A stretch of DNA of 64,000 nt from Pycnopodia helianthoides (taxonomy: Eukaryota > Echinodermata > Asteroidea > Forcipulatida > Asteriidae): positions 10,797,977 to 10,861,976 of the forward strand of contig CM063262.1 of NCBI GenBank assembly GCA_032158295.1, written 5' to 3'. A model generated the notes under the pieces. That model was not told the origin of the DNA. It made no database searches and was given only the letters and a program-made list of their open reading frames with translations. Position numbers and translations under genes: made by a program. This document shows positions 1-10,623 of the stretch, piece after piece; position 1 is the stretch's first letter, and each line of letters opens with the position of its first letter.

Positions 1-170
1 GAAAATTTAGTATCATTCTTGCCACTAATTCCTTGTATTAATTTCTTACTTTTTACTTGAAGACAGTCTTCCTTGGGGTACTCTTTAACTTCCACCTCGC
101 ACATTGTTAGTGATCTAGAGTCTGCTGTAGAAAAGAAGTATATGACATCCTTAGCAACACCCTTAGCAAC
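1..170 (-). pseudogene. Diverged partial copy of lectin exon 4
   Basis: Minus-strand bases from about 150 to 1 repeat the end of lectin exon 4. The translated piece has STADSRSLTMCEVEV, KEYPKEDCLQVK, then SKKLIQGISGKNDTKF, running off the window. Compared with 344-430 it is in the same frame, and changes are mostly conservative. Upstream, where the rest of the domain should be, the sequence passes into a (GTAGCC)n-like MITE remnant at about 155-215. A pyrimidine-rich acceptor-like TTCTTTTCTACAG lies at 128-140, so the piece could serve as an alternative last exon or be the tail of a broken tandem lectin gene. Confidence 0.6.
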
Positions 171-272
171 AGTTGTAGCCGTAACCGTAGCCGTAATATT
201 GGATACGGCTTCAGTTTAACATTCAAGACGATATACTGTATTGAAGATTTTTTGTTTCGTCTTTTTCCTCGT

Positions 273-598
273 TCAACAACAATGGTTCGTTAAGAAAAAT
301 CGAGTCTCATTTTTGTTACTAGCTCCTTGTATTAATTTCTTACTTTTTACTTGAAGACAATCTTCCATTGGGTACTCTTGAACTTTCACCTCGCACAGTG
401 TTAGTGTCATAGAGTCTGTTGTAGGAAACTCGATGTCCACACTGACGTACCGGGCAATCACGGGCGGGTCGCACAAAATCGGTATTTGTGCCCCAGGGAG
501 CGATGCTTGGTCTGATGTCACTGGTAACCCACACGCAGTATTGTTGAAAATGTTGCTCTCCATGCCCACCCTTATGATTGCGCCAAATAAGCGACTAC
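273..598 (-). CDS. Lectin exon 4 (terminal): C-terminal half and tail
   Basis: Acceptor TTTGACAG at 599-606; stop TGA at 273-275. It encodes residues 101-208, with Arg103 of the binding motif, IIRVG, the ARYVSVDI strand and the domain-closing LTLCEVKV. A possible donor AAA|GTAAGA at 343 would also leave phase 1. I read through it because the partial copy at 1-170 keeps conservative changes downstream (E to D, R to K), which suggests this tail is translated. Confidence 0.8.
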
Positions 599-3500
599 CT
601 GTCAAAGAAAATTCAACTTTGTATTTTACTCACCTGAATGCAGGATGTACGTCTTGTTAAATTCAAACCATTGTCTTAAAGAAAGAGAATTGCTTGATGT
701 TTGTCAATTTTTTCCCCTACGAATAGGACAACCAATGTTAAAGGAACATTACAGAATTGGTAAGAAAAAACTGGTAAAATATACTTTTTGATCACAGATT
801 TACATAAAACTTACACGATCTAATGATGATGACGGTAGAAAACATCCCTTGAAATATTTTTGTCTGAAATGCCATATTTGATGAGAAATGAATAAACTAA
901 TTTTCCGATTGGAGTTTATCGCTCAGTGAGCGTTTTATTCATGTGTTGAATCTATATGATTTCATGCAAATGTGTAATCGGTTGTTCACTATTTTCTCGT
1001 GACCCAGATGGCCAATCGATCTCAAACTTCTACAGGTTTGTCAGTTTATGTATATGGTGGATCACATAAAGTGCTTACACTGCCAGCAACTGTTTTGTTA
1101 GCAAAAACCAATTCTGTAATGTTCCTTTAACGGTTTTGGTATTTATTGCATTTACGATGTTGTTTGACTTACCTCCCGTTTAGATATCAAATGAATAGCG
1201 CCCCCGTTGGTCAGGTATAAATAAGTTAGTATCGTACGTCAATGACTAAAACACTTCATTAACAACCATTCTATACACTCGGTGGCTACTAGATAACACA
1301 ACTAGAACTCCAGATCAGGGCCCAATTTCATGGCTCTGCTTACCGTAAGCAAATAATCAGCGCTTACGGAAGCAGGGAATTTTGGCTCACGTCAGGCGTA
1401 TCTCACTGGTAAGCTGGGAATTTCTTCTTGTGCGCTCGCGTATTACAAATTACTAGGCATTTTTTCGCTTACACGGCTGCGCTTGCCCCGTAAGCGATGA
1501 ATGTTTATCGCTAGCGCAGAATTCGAAGGTAAGCAGAGTCATAAAATTGAGCACTTGCCTTTCATAGTAATCCTTAAAGGAACATTACAGTATTGGTGTT
1601 TGCTAATAAAAAAAATAAAAAAAACAGTTGCTGGCAGTGTAAGCACTTTATGTAATCCACCATATACATAAACTGACAAACCTGCAGAAGTTTGAGATCG
1701 ATCGGCCATCAGGGTCACGAGAAAATAGTGAACAACCGATTACATATTTGCATGAAATCATATAGGTTCAACAAATGAATAAAACGCGTACTGAGCGATA
1801 AACTCCAATCGGAAAATTAGTTTATTCATTTCTCATCAAATATGGCATTTCAGACAAAAATATTTCAAGGGATGTTTTCTACTATCATCATCATTGGACC
1901 GTGTAAGTTTTATGTAAATCTGTGATCAAAAGTATATTTTACAATTACCAATTCTGTAATGTTCCTTTAAATGTCTCTCCAAGGACCCAATGAATTCTTA
2001 AATATCAAAGAACTTACTACAACAATCTCCTCTATTGACAAGGGTGATACGACCGAGGCAGTGGTTTGCTCCAAGGTCCACCTTCCACCAGGGATGAAAA
2101 CTCTCTTCTATAAAAGGAAAACATTGGGAGAGGTCTGGATTGCATGATTTGTGGAATAGTTTCATGGTTGGAACCCAATGATTGCGATCGTGCAGATTCA
2201 TTAATAAAAGGAAATATGAAAAAAAAACAAAAAAACGTGCAGGTGAAGGGTTGAGTTTGACATTGCGTATACAAGTACATGACGACAACAATATCAAAAC
2301 AAGTACAAATGCCAAGTTTCTGTGTTGTTTGCCCCCAACTTGTCCTCTCTTCTAGCCACCAATGTGTTTTGCATCTTGAAAACATATTTAGATTTCATAC
2401 TTACCGGTGTGGGAACAAGACCCATCAAGAAAGCGTGTGTTTGAGTTGCCGTCAATTGCTCGAGCTGCTGAATAAACGTCGTAGTCCGAGACCTGGCTGG
2501 CTTGCATCCCTCGGAGGTCCAATGCTGCAATGAACATGACAGTATTTATTAATTGTATACATATATACATAGGCNNNNNNNNNNNNNNNNNNNNNNNNNN
2601 NNNNNNNNNNNNNNNNNNNNNNNNNNNNNNNNNNNNNNNNNNNNNNNNNNNNNNNNNNNNNNNNNNNNNNNNNNGCTTCTCCCCATGTCGACGTGAAGAA
2701 TCATGTATTGAAAAAAACATGCTTTTAAAAAGTTTGGACGAAATCGTTTCCTGGTTTACACTGCATGGCAAGAAGCAGAAAACGCCATAGACCCGCCTGA
2801 GTGATATAGAGAGATTTTTTACCAATCCAAGGACATGCAAAGAAAGTACCTAGTAATAATACTATAGCCTATAGTTCAAAAAGCTTGAAGTTCTGTCAGA
2901 TATAAAGCTTCTCCCCATGTCGAGTGAGAATCATGTATTGAAAAAACATGCTTTAAAAACGTTTGGACGAAATCGTTTCCTGGTTTACACTGCATGCAGA
3001 AACGCATAGACCCGCCATAACAATTTTCCATTCCAACTTGACAATCAGGACCAGTAGTCCCAACTATAATATAGTTGGGATGATAGTCAAGTTGGGACGT
3101 AACACCAAGGCAACAGCAAGTAGTACTATAAGTAACAGTGAAAAGGGCCTGTATCATTCAGTGTATGTAAAATCTTCCTCCATGGGAAAAAAAATGATTG
3201 ACAGTGAAAAATAAATATTGTCTATACAAATGTAGGTCCCCGGTTTGAATGTGTTTGTACTGAGGTTGAGGAATTGTCATTGAGGTAGAAAACCTCCGAG
3301 ATACTTGCCCCATCAACAGTGCCAATACGATGGGCTTAGGCTAGACCCAGTAACTGGGGCGCTGTACTCCTTTTTCAAAATTTTGACATTATCTGTCGTA
3401 CTAGCGCCCCAGCGAAACCTACCAAAAATATGGGGAAGTGCAATATTTTCATAAAAAATCAGAGATGTCACACCAAAAATGCCCCAGAATGACGGAAATA

Positions 3501-4924
3501 CCCAACGAATTACCTTCAAAACTGCCAACTGGCCTCTCCATATGTTTAAGATGTAACACCAGGCATGAAATTGTACTCACGGAAATTTGTCCGGCTAAAA
3601 AAGGATGATTTTTGAGACATTCCCGGTTTCCGTTGATCATGTCCAGCCATCGTTTTCATGGCTACCCTGCGGGGGTCCTACTAAAAGCCGACAACACGCC
3701 GACAACAAGTCCAGAGTGCCGACAACACGCCGACAACAAGTTTCAGATACCTTAAAACCAGCAAATAAACCAAGGATTTATTAGAAATATGTGTACTATG
3801 TAATATTAACAAATATGTGATGGCATAACTTCACGAAAAGTCCGAATTTTTAACCAGAAAAAACACGAAAATACACGGAGTGCGGTCGGACGCCATCTTG
3901 GCCTAAAAACCGTGTTTCGACCATTCCATTATGATACAGGTAAAATGTATTTAGCGCTTACAAAACAACAGAGGGCGGGCGTCATCCCACGGCTTATTAT
4001 TGCTATTGGCATAATAATTACTAGGCCATCACTACACCCCCGGATGTGTTACCCCCGTATCATAATGGAAAGGTCGAAACACGGTTTTTAGGCCAAGTTG
4101 GCGTCCGACCGCACTCCGTGTATTTTCGTGTTTTTTCTGGTTAAAAATTCGGACTTTTCGTGAAGTTATGCCATCACATATTTGTTAATATTACATAGTA
4201 CACATATTTCTAATAAATCCTTGGTTTATTTGCTGGTTTTAAGGTATCTGAAACTTGTTGTCGGCGTGTTGTCGGCACTCTGGACTTGTTGTCGGCGTGT
4301 TGTCGGCTTTTAGTAGGACCCCCGCAGGGTAGCCATGAAAACGATGGCTGGACATGATCAACGGAAACCGGGAATGTCTCAAAAATCATCCTTTTTTAGC
4401 CGGACAAATTTCCGTGAGTACAATTTCATGCCTGGTGTTTACATCTTAAACATATGGAGAGGCCAGTTGGCAGTTTTGAAGGTAATTCGTTGGGTATTTC
4501 CGTCATTCTGGGGCATTTTTGGTGTGACATCTCTGATTTTTTATGAAAATATTGCACTTCCCCATATTTTTGGTAGGTTTCGCTGGGGCGCTAGTACGAC
4601 AGATAATGTCAAAATTTTGAAAAAGGAGTACAGCGCCCCAGTTACTGGGTCTAGGCTTAGGCCTACACTACCTACCCACAGACACCAGGCATTATCATAT
4701 TCGTCAAATTATTGAGTAGAGAGAGTATGATGGCTAGTGACGTATACACGTTATAGATCCCCATGCAAAAGTACATGGACACCCACTACATAATTCTACC
4801 TCCATGCATGTATTGTACTATAAATCGACCTACCTTGAAGTTGGATTGTAACTGTAAACATCACTAGCACCAGCAGTATTGCTGATGAATATGAAGAAGA
4901 TGCAGAACCCTTTCGCGGTAGCAT
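273..4924 (-). CDS. Secreted F-type (fucolectin) lectin, 4 exons, 208 aa
   Basis: The coding sequence joins 4834-4924, 2405-2524, 2018-2107 and 273-598 on the minus strand. All introns are GT-AG and phase 1, giving 208 residues. Residues 1-30 are a signal peptide with a hydrophobic core (AILLVLVMFTV). Residues 31 to about 180 are one F-type lectin (fucolectin/tachylectin-4) domain: a DGSCSHT segment, an HPWWKVDL segment, NRGDCC, then LTLCEVKV at the end. His69, Arg96 and Arg103 have the spacing H-x26-R-x-D-x4-R that is known to bind L-fucose in eel agglutinin, and the vicinal Cys99-Cys100 pair is present, so sugar binding is likely retained. The family acts outside the cell in innate recognition or self-defence. 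An in-frame TAA lies upstream of the ATG. The 28-residue tail after the lectin core (EDCLQVKSKKLIQG...) is unusual. The 2.3-kb first intron holds an assembly gap and a 1.3-kb palindrome. Confidence 0.88.
738..1130. mobile_element. TTAA-flanked MITE, family A, copy 1
   Basis: A 393-bp element in lectin intron 3 that starts TTAAAGGAACATTACAGAAT and ends with its inverted complement, with TTAA at each edge. It has no coding capacity. TTAA targets are used by the piggyBac and Kolobok superfamilies; which one is not decidable here. Other copies lie at 1574, 51162, 56144 and 59084. Confidence 0.85.
1318..1554. mobile_element. Small inverted-repeat MITE (GGGCCCAATTT ends)
   Basis: Left end GGGCCCAATTTCATGGCTCT and right end GGTAAGCAGAGTCATAAAAT pair imperfectly over about 27 bp; the interior is GC-richer and full of GTAAGC/GCTTAC motifs. 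Non-coding. No target duplication is clear. Confidence 0.6.
1574..1970. mobile_element. TTAA-flanked MITE, family A, copy 2 (opposite orientation)
   Basis: It has the same inverted ends and TTAA edges as the copy at 738, but its interior is reversed. The two copies lie 443 bp apart in the same intron and could pair as a long hairpin in the pre-mRNA. Confidence 0.85.
2018..2107 (-). CDS. Lectin exon 3: WWKVDL / RGDCC core
   Basis: Acceptor TTTATAG and donor TGTA|GTAAGT, phase 1 on both sides. It encodes residues 71-100, with HPWWKVDLG and NRGDCC, the most conserved stretch of F-type lectins. Arg96 and Asp98 belong to the sugar-binding motif. Confidence 0.9.
2405..2524 (-). CDS. Lectin exon 2: N-terminal strand set of the F-type domain
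   Basis: Acceptor ATTGCAG at 2525-2531 and donor ACCG|GTAAGT. It encodes residues 31-70: ALDLRGMQASQVSDYDVYSA, ARAIDGN and DGSCSHT. The last His (69) is the first of the three predicted fucose-binding residues. The phrase A(x)DG(x)N and the SCSHT motif are hallmarks of the fucolectin family. Confidence 0.88.
2575..2674. other. Assembly gap (100 N)
   Basis: Exactly 100 Ns, the conventional placeholder for a gap of unknown size. It lies in lectin intron 1, 50 bp from exon 2. Confidence 0.99.
2675..3016 (+). repeat. Duplicated segment at gap edge (2675-2797 and 2907-3016)
   Basis: Both copies start GCTTCTCCCCATGTCGA and end AGACCCGCC. The copy touching the gap differs mainly by extra bases in short runs, a typical signature of an unpolished contig end that was not merged with its overlap. 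A perfect 21-bp palindrome centred on TATAATATA follows at 3059-3079. Confidence 0.7.
3342..4653. mobile_element. Palindromic Mutator-like (long-TIR) element
   Basis: Two nearly identical arms of about 597 bp (3342-3937 and 4057-4653) in opposite orientation flank a 119-bp loop. Ends are TAGACCCAGTAACTGGGGCG and its complement. A direct 9-bp repeat, GGCTTAGGC, lies immediately outside (3333-3341 and 4654-4662). Long terminal inverted repeats with 9-bp duplications are the pattern of TIR-type Mutator-like elements. The open frames at 3313-3528 and 4335-4715 are mirror images of the arms, not a gene. It sits in lectin intron 1. Confidence 0.8.
4834..4924 (-). CDS. Lectin exon 1: signal peptide
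   Basis: The ATG at 4924 opens 30 codons plus one base. They encode a basic/serine start (MLPRKGSASSSYSS) and a hydrophobic core, then a donor AAG|GTAGGT. The phase-1 end joins the lectin exon at 2524 and forms Ala31. An in-frame TAA upstream limits the start. This exon is too short for an ORF scan and was found by its signal peptide and matching phase. Confidence 0.8.
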
Positions 4925-6044
4925 GGTGAATATAATCACATCTGTATTTTTCAAATAAATACAAAGTTACTTAAACGGTGATCCACTTAAACTGCTTACG
5001 CGAAATATAACAACATGTTCTGCTCAATTGTTTTGCGTACACTGTGTTGTAGACCAAGCTGAAGCTAGCCGCGAACGCCTAGCCGCGAATGCCAGCCTAG
5101 TCTTGGTTAAGACTCTCCTGTTATTAATACCTTCCCACGATATATCCATCGCCACGATATATCCATCGCCACATCGCCACAAGAGGGCGCGCTCTCCCCA
5201 TGGACCGATCATGGGCTCATTCGCTAAAGACCTTTCCGGGTGCACCCCACCAAATAGGAGAAAACAGAGCGTCGAGCTCATTAATATTTTGTAGGCCCAT
5301 TCTATATTAGACAGATTTGAGAGCCCCCAGAAAGTGTTTCAGTGTAAAAATGTTGCCCAATTGTGACCTGGGGGTCGTTGACTTCCAGCTTGAGGTATTT
5401 TGGATGACATAGGCCCTGAAATAAATGGTCCTATTTGCTGAGAGGTGTAGGGACATTTTTCAAGATTGATGCTCGGACGTTTTGAAAATTAGACCTGTGA
5501 AGGGGTGTTTTTACTTGGAGGGAGAATAACTCGACGGGCCCAGGGACTCCCCATATAAAATTGAGCAGAGAATAAAAGTTCAAGAGTCAATCAATAATTT
5601 TCCCTTTCAAGTTTAAAGCTGTGAGACTTTTAAGTATTTTTCGTGTATTTTTGAATATTTAGCATTTTGCACTGTGTGCTATGGGAGATTATTTGGTGGG
5701 GTGCACCCTTCCATTGTTGATAAACAATCCGCGCTGGTTGGCATGGAAGGCCGAATGTTAGCAAAACACTCAATCATGTTAATAGATGTTTCAACAAAAT
5801 TTTAACATTTTCTGCAAACTTTCAACTAAGTAAAGTACCTCTCATGATTGGTTGCTTTGTTTCCAAAAAATTCAACACTATTTTTGAATATTTGTGTAAC
5901 ATTGTTAAAAACTGTGGCGATCTGTTTTTGTTTTGCATTTCTGGCTTTCCATAGTTTTCCGACCTCGGTTGGCAAAATCTTGGGCTGTGACGTTGCAATA
6001 GAAAGGTCTATGATAGCGGTTCTCGGGGCGATAGCGGTTCGTGG

Positions 6045-7332
6045 CATTGATCTACATTATACTGACTGGATAGGACGACTGCGCGTAAATGTAGCGAACG
6101 CGCGCGTTTGCAAGTGGGGCTTTTGAATTTAAACGGAGAGGCGGCGCACAATCTGCATGCAACGCAAATAAATGATTTTCGGGGTCGTGGAAAAATATTG
6201 CTCCGTTTTTTGCCGTATTTAAAGGTTTCGTTATGTAAAACAAGGGATGACACCGTAGTCAAACACAAGTTTTATGCTGCAACTATGGTAAAGGTTTGTG
6301 TTGTGGTAGGTTGCTCTTCTTCAGGAGTTATGTACGGACGAGAAATCGGATTTTCTTTCACAGGTAAGTGGTGTAGTCTGCTAAAAAACCGAACACTGAC
6401 ACATTTAATACTTGATCATGCTGTTTTCAAAATAGTATTTTAGGCCTGTAGGCCTATATTATTTTTTTTAAATATAAACTTTAATATATTGTATAAGTGT
6501 TCGGGCCAACAAGGGTGAACACCTTTTGTTTGGGTTTTGTTTTTCTGTGTAGGTGTAAACTTCAATGCTCAATTAATTAAATTAAATTTGATTGAATTCA
6601 AAGTTGTTAATTGTTTGTTTTTGACATTTTCTCGTGATTGCCTGTATGAATTTTTTAGGAATAAATTCGTTGGCAGACTGAACCTTTATGTTACGTTTTC
6701 CTGCTTATAGTCTTCTCTTCTCTATATCATTTTTACGTATTAGTGTTTCTGTTTCGTGTGTAACTAATAATTAAATTTCTGATACGATTAATACACAGTT
6801 AGGGTTTGTTCAGGTTTAGTTTCCATGTGGCAATTATCTAAATTTCTGATTGTAAAACAAAGCTAAACTGGCTCCTTCTTGAAAAAAATCATCATTTTGT
6901 ATTGAATAAACCACTATCTATGTGCGAGAGTCTTGTTTATTTATTATACGGTCACATTAGCCACAATTTATCTTATCCCAAATTTATTGGTTTTCTAAGA
7001 TTGGACCTCGAAGTTTTCTAATGTGCTTGATACTTTAAAAACAAATATGCGTTCATGCTCTTGGCCTATATAAATTGATTAATGAAATATCAATCTAGAT
7101 TAAGAAACTCTCTCCAAAGAGAAAAATTATTATAAACCTTCAACATGCTCATCATCACTACAAGTAGGGAGCCTACTTGTACTATTACTGCATCCATGCT
7201 GGGACCGCGGCGCTTGCGTACTTTCACGCAAATACCCCGTTCAGCGACTACGCGCTTAGCCATAACAACGATCATCGAACGTGCACAAACGCGCTGAGTT
7301 GTCCTATCCAGTCAGTATAATGTAGATCAATG
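6045..7332 (+). mobile_element. P-superfamily DNA transposon, non-autonomous (1288 bp)
   Basis: Perfect 32-bp terminal inverted repeats lie at 6045-6076 and 7301-7332, beginning CATTGATCTACATTATACTG. They are flanked by an exact 8-bp direct repeat, GTTCGTGG (6037-6044 and 7333-7340). About 31-bp inverted ends, an 8-bp duplication and a transposase that starts with a THAP zinc finger are the defining traits of P elements. Only the first THAP exon (6285-6363) is recognisable. The remaining 0.9 kb is AT-rich without a long frame, so this copy cannot make transposase. Perfect ends and duplication suggest a fairly recent insertion. Confidence 0.88.
6285..6363 (+). pseudogene. THAP-domain first exon of P-element transposase
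   Basis: ATG at 6285 gives 26 codons, MVKVCVVVGCSSSGVMYGRE then IGFSFT, ending phase 1 at a consensus donor CAG|GTAAGTGG. A start of M-V-x-x-C-x4-GC followed by a small loop and a F-x-F strand is how THAP DNA-binding domains begin (C2CH zinc, with the first two cysteines here). The second zinc pair would be in a later exon that is absent or unrecognisable within this element. Translation may also be possible from further upstream in the same frame. Confidence 0.65.
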
Positions 7333-7488
7333 GTTCGTGGTTGATAGCGCCCTCTAGTGGGGGAGCTTTCGGCGCTTTCAAGATAATAAACAACAGGAGA
7401 GTCTTAACCAAGACTAATGCCAGCCGCGAATTCCCAATTTACGGCTGCAATTTCTAGCCGCAAATTCGCGAGGCCGGCCAGCCGCAAA

Positions 7489-7710
7489 TAGACCCTTCCC
7501 ATGAAATATGCTAATTACATTCACGCATGCGTACAGACGCTGCTGGTAGGCAAACGCCATAGAGTTGTGCACAAGGCAGACGCACAAATGCGTGTGCGTC
7601 TGCCACCATCAGTCCCATGCAAAAAGGCGCGATGTTCACTCATTTTGCCAACCAGTAGGGAGAGTGCGCATGCGCGATGTCCCATTTGCATATTTCATGG
7701 GAAGGGTCTA
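7489..7710. mobile_element. MITE with perfect 22-bp inverted ends, TA target
   Basis: TAGACCCTTCCCATGAAATA at the left is mirrored exactly at the right; if TA is the duplicated target, this fits a Tc1/mariner-type MITE. An internal perfect hairpin with stem GGCAGACGCACA lies at about 7577-7606. The short frames here are artefacts of the inverted ends. Confidence 0.75.
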
Positions 7711-8390
7711 TTACCTAAACAAAACCAGTCGGAGAAAGCGACAAAATTTACTACACTTATATTATCACATTAACCACTATTTCTTATCGTTAACTTTAGG
7801 TGGTGTGTTTTGTGGGTACTTTTTGTAAAAAATGTTGTCATAATGAACAAATCAGGACCAAATTAAGTCAAGATAGTTGACTAATTAATGGTTTATTCGA
7901 TCCTAAACGGTTAATGGCCCTCCCTATCAACTTTCTCAAAATTTTCTTTCTTTAAAAAAAAAAGCGTCACTTTAAAACAAAATGTACCTCACATTAATTA
8001 TAAACAATTTGTTACTATTATTTTATCTTAAAGAAAACTTTTAAACACGTCTAAATATTCAGTTGCAGCTCATACAATTAACTAATTAGTGCCTAATTAC
8101 ATGACTTCATGATGTGGTTTTGGTCACTTTTGTATGCCTTGGATTTTCACTTTAAAACATTCGGAAGAGCGTCAACTTAAACAAAATGTTCCTCACAAAT
8201 ACTTCATTTTTAGTATTTAATCGGAAAGAACACATTATAACACGTCTAAATATTCTGTTGCAGTTAATTAAATAAACTAATTAGTGCCCAATTAAACCCC
8301 TTTATATGATGCTGATTCCGTCAGTTTTGAACCGAATTTGAACTTAAAAATTGGCGAAGCGCGTCGCTTTAAAACAAAATGTACCGGAAG
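7711..8390. other. AT-rich intergenic stretch with two degenerate repeat units
   Basis: I see no gene. Two related units share CACGTCTAAATATTC, GTTGCAG and AACTAATTAGTGCC (about 7985-8110 and 8190-8300). Confidence 0.5.
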
Positions 8391-10623
8391 TCAAGATTGA
8401 AACTGAATTGAACCTTGAAACTCATCAGACAATTGAACCACAATATGAAGACGGCACAGTTTTCATTACGTCACGATGACGTCATCAGGTGTCAAATTAC
8501 AAGGTTTTTAAAGTTGAAAAGTGACCATTTGCTATGTGCTGTATTTCAATGAATTTAAAAGCTATTATGTTCATAATTGGGCATCTGATAGTTCAAGACT
8601 GGGGCAACATTTCAAAAGTTAACGTCAAAATCTTATGACCTTTAGTTCCGGTCGTACCGGAAGGTCAAAGTCTGCCTTTGTTTTTGTTTTCATTTTTCGG
8701 GCATAACTCAAGATTGAAACTGAATTGAACCTTAAAACTCATCAGGCAATTGTACCTCGATATGAAGACAACACATTTGTCATGACGTTACGATGACGTC
8801 ATCGGGTGTTGAATTACAAGATTTTTAAAATTGAAAATTGACCATTTGCTTATTGCTGTAGTTTCGGCAATCTTTATACTACGATGTTCATAATTGGGCA
8901 TCTTTTAGTTGAAGAATGGGGCAACATTTCAAAAGTTAACCACAAAATCGTATGACCTTTACTTCCGGGTCGTTACCCTGGGTCGAAGTTTACCTTCGGT
9001 TTTTTTTCTTTCAAAAATCTGTTTTTTGCCTTTTTTACAGCATAACTCAAGATTGAAAGTGAATTGAACATTGAAACTTGTCAGACAATTGAACCTCGGT
9101 ATCAAGACGAAACAGACTTGATGATGTCATGATGACGTCATCAGGTATCAAATTACACTAATTCAAAGTTTAATATTTGTAAAAAATCATAACTCCTGAA
9201 CCACATGTAGGATTTTTACAATCTATAAAACATCGGACAGGTCGTTGAAAGTTCAAAAAACGCTACATACAATTTGACCCCATTTGACCTTGACCTCTGG
9301 TTCAAAACGGAAGTTGAAAATTTCAAAAATTCATATCTCAAAAACTACTGATCATTTTAGAGATTTTTTTGTATTAGGTTGTAGAACGTTAAGCCTGCTC
9401 AAACTGTTGCACAGAAATAACAACATTTTGATTTTTACATCTGGTCGAAAAACGCGCACGTTTAAGTTAACCCGCATTGACGACGCGCGATGGTGAAAGA
9501 ACACACACGTAAACATAGGCTGTACCTGTACAGCCACACATATCTCACGTAACAGTTGACCGTCAATAAGACGGTCAACTAGGGTCAACCTCCTCTACAC
9601 GTGCACTGACACGTGCAGTTTCATTGACGTTCTATGTTAAATGCATGTGTGATTATTTTGCACGTAAATGTATTGTGCTGTGGGGACCATGCTGGAATAC
9701 ATTCCGCATCCGTCGGTGTTAGAGCTCATATTTCACCCCAGCGGATCATCCATCTAATTATTTGAAAAATTCTTAACTCCTGAACCACACGTTGGATTTT
9801 AACCATTCAAACATCATCTGAAAGGTCTTGTTAGACTTATCACGTGCTACACAATATGCGACCCTGTTTGACCTTGACTTCCGGTTAAAGTCGAAAATTG
9901 ATATTTAATGTTTCATTAATTACAAATCCTGAACCACATGTTTTATTTTTATCATCTATAAGTCATAAGAAAGGACTCAGAAGACTCCATCAACGCTACC
10001 AAGTGTGACCTCATTTGACATTGCCTTCCGGTTCAAAACGGAAGTTGAAACTTTATATTTGAAAAAATCAAAAGTTCTGAACCACATATTAGATGTTTAC
10101 AATCCATCCATCATCTAAAAGGTCTTTTTAAACTAATCACGCGCTACACAAAATGTGACCCTTTTTAACCTTGGCTTCCGGTCTAAACCGGAAATTGATG
10201 TTTAAATTTTGAAAAAATCATAACTCCTTAAACAGGCATTGGATTTTTCAATCCATATATCATCTGAAAGGTCATAAATAAATTGACACGCACTATTCAA
10301 AATGTGACCGGTTTGACCTTGACTTCCGGTAAAAACCGAAAGTTGAAATGTCATGTTATAAAAATTCATAACTTCTGAACCACATATTGGATTTTTACAG
10401 TCTAAACATCGTTGGGATGATATGTAACAACTTAAGAAACGATACAGAGAGTATGATCTCATATGACATTGACTTCTGGTTCAAACCGGCAGTTGAAGTT
10501 TTATATTGAATGAATATAACTCCTGAACCAGAAATTTTGTCACCAATTCAATCAATCACAACTTTAATGAAATTACTCACGAACACCTTGTTTTTGTAAT
10601 TGACAAAAACTGAATTTCTAGTT
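8391..10623. repeat. Left arm of a giant palindrome
   Basis: 2.23 kb whose reverse complement reappears at 11264-11457 plus 16020-18074. The arm is built of degenerate units of about 100-130 bp, each with a phrase like CTCCTGAACCACATGTTGGA, a TGACCTTGACTTCCGG stretch and often TGACGTCATC. No coding capacity; the short frames at 9284-9588 and 10202-10462 recur mirrored in the other arm. Confidence 0.85.

Larger units (their letters stand above)
5097..7416. mobile_element. Outer inverted-repeat element hosting a P element
   Basis: The 25-bp inverted pair TAGTCTTGGTTAAGACTCTC at 5097-5122 and 7392-7416 brackets this stretch; AGCCGCGAA-type motifs repeat just outside both ends. Inside are a second inverted pair around GGTGCACCCCACCAAAT (about 5237-5255 and 5692-5709) and the P-like transposon at 6045-7332. 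A segment at about 5712-5790 recurs at 56990-57066. Apart from the THAP exon I see no coding sequence. Confidence 0.5.

Noticed and set aside
3313..4715. Conserved open frames at 3313-3528 (minus) and 4335-4715 (plus)
   Set aside because: They are the two arms of the Mutator-like palindrome, with no transposase motif.
9284..9588. Frames on both strands that recur at 16876-17180, looking like a conserved protein
   Set aside because: Both are mirror copies in the palindrome arms and contain no recognisable domain; identity comes from duplication.
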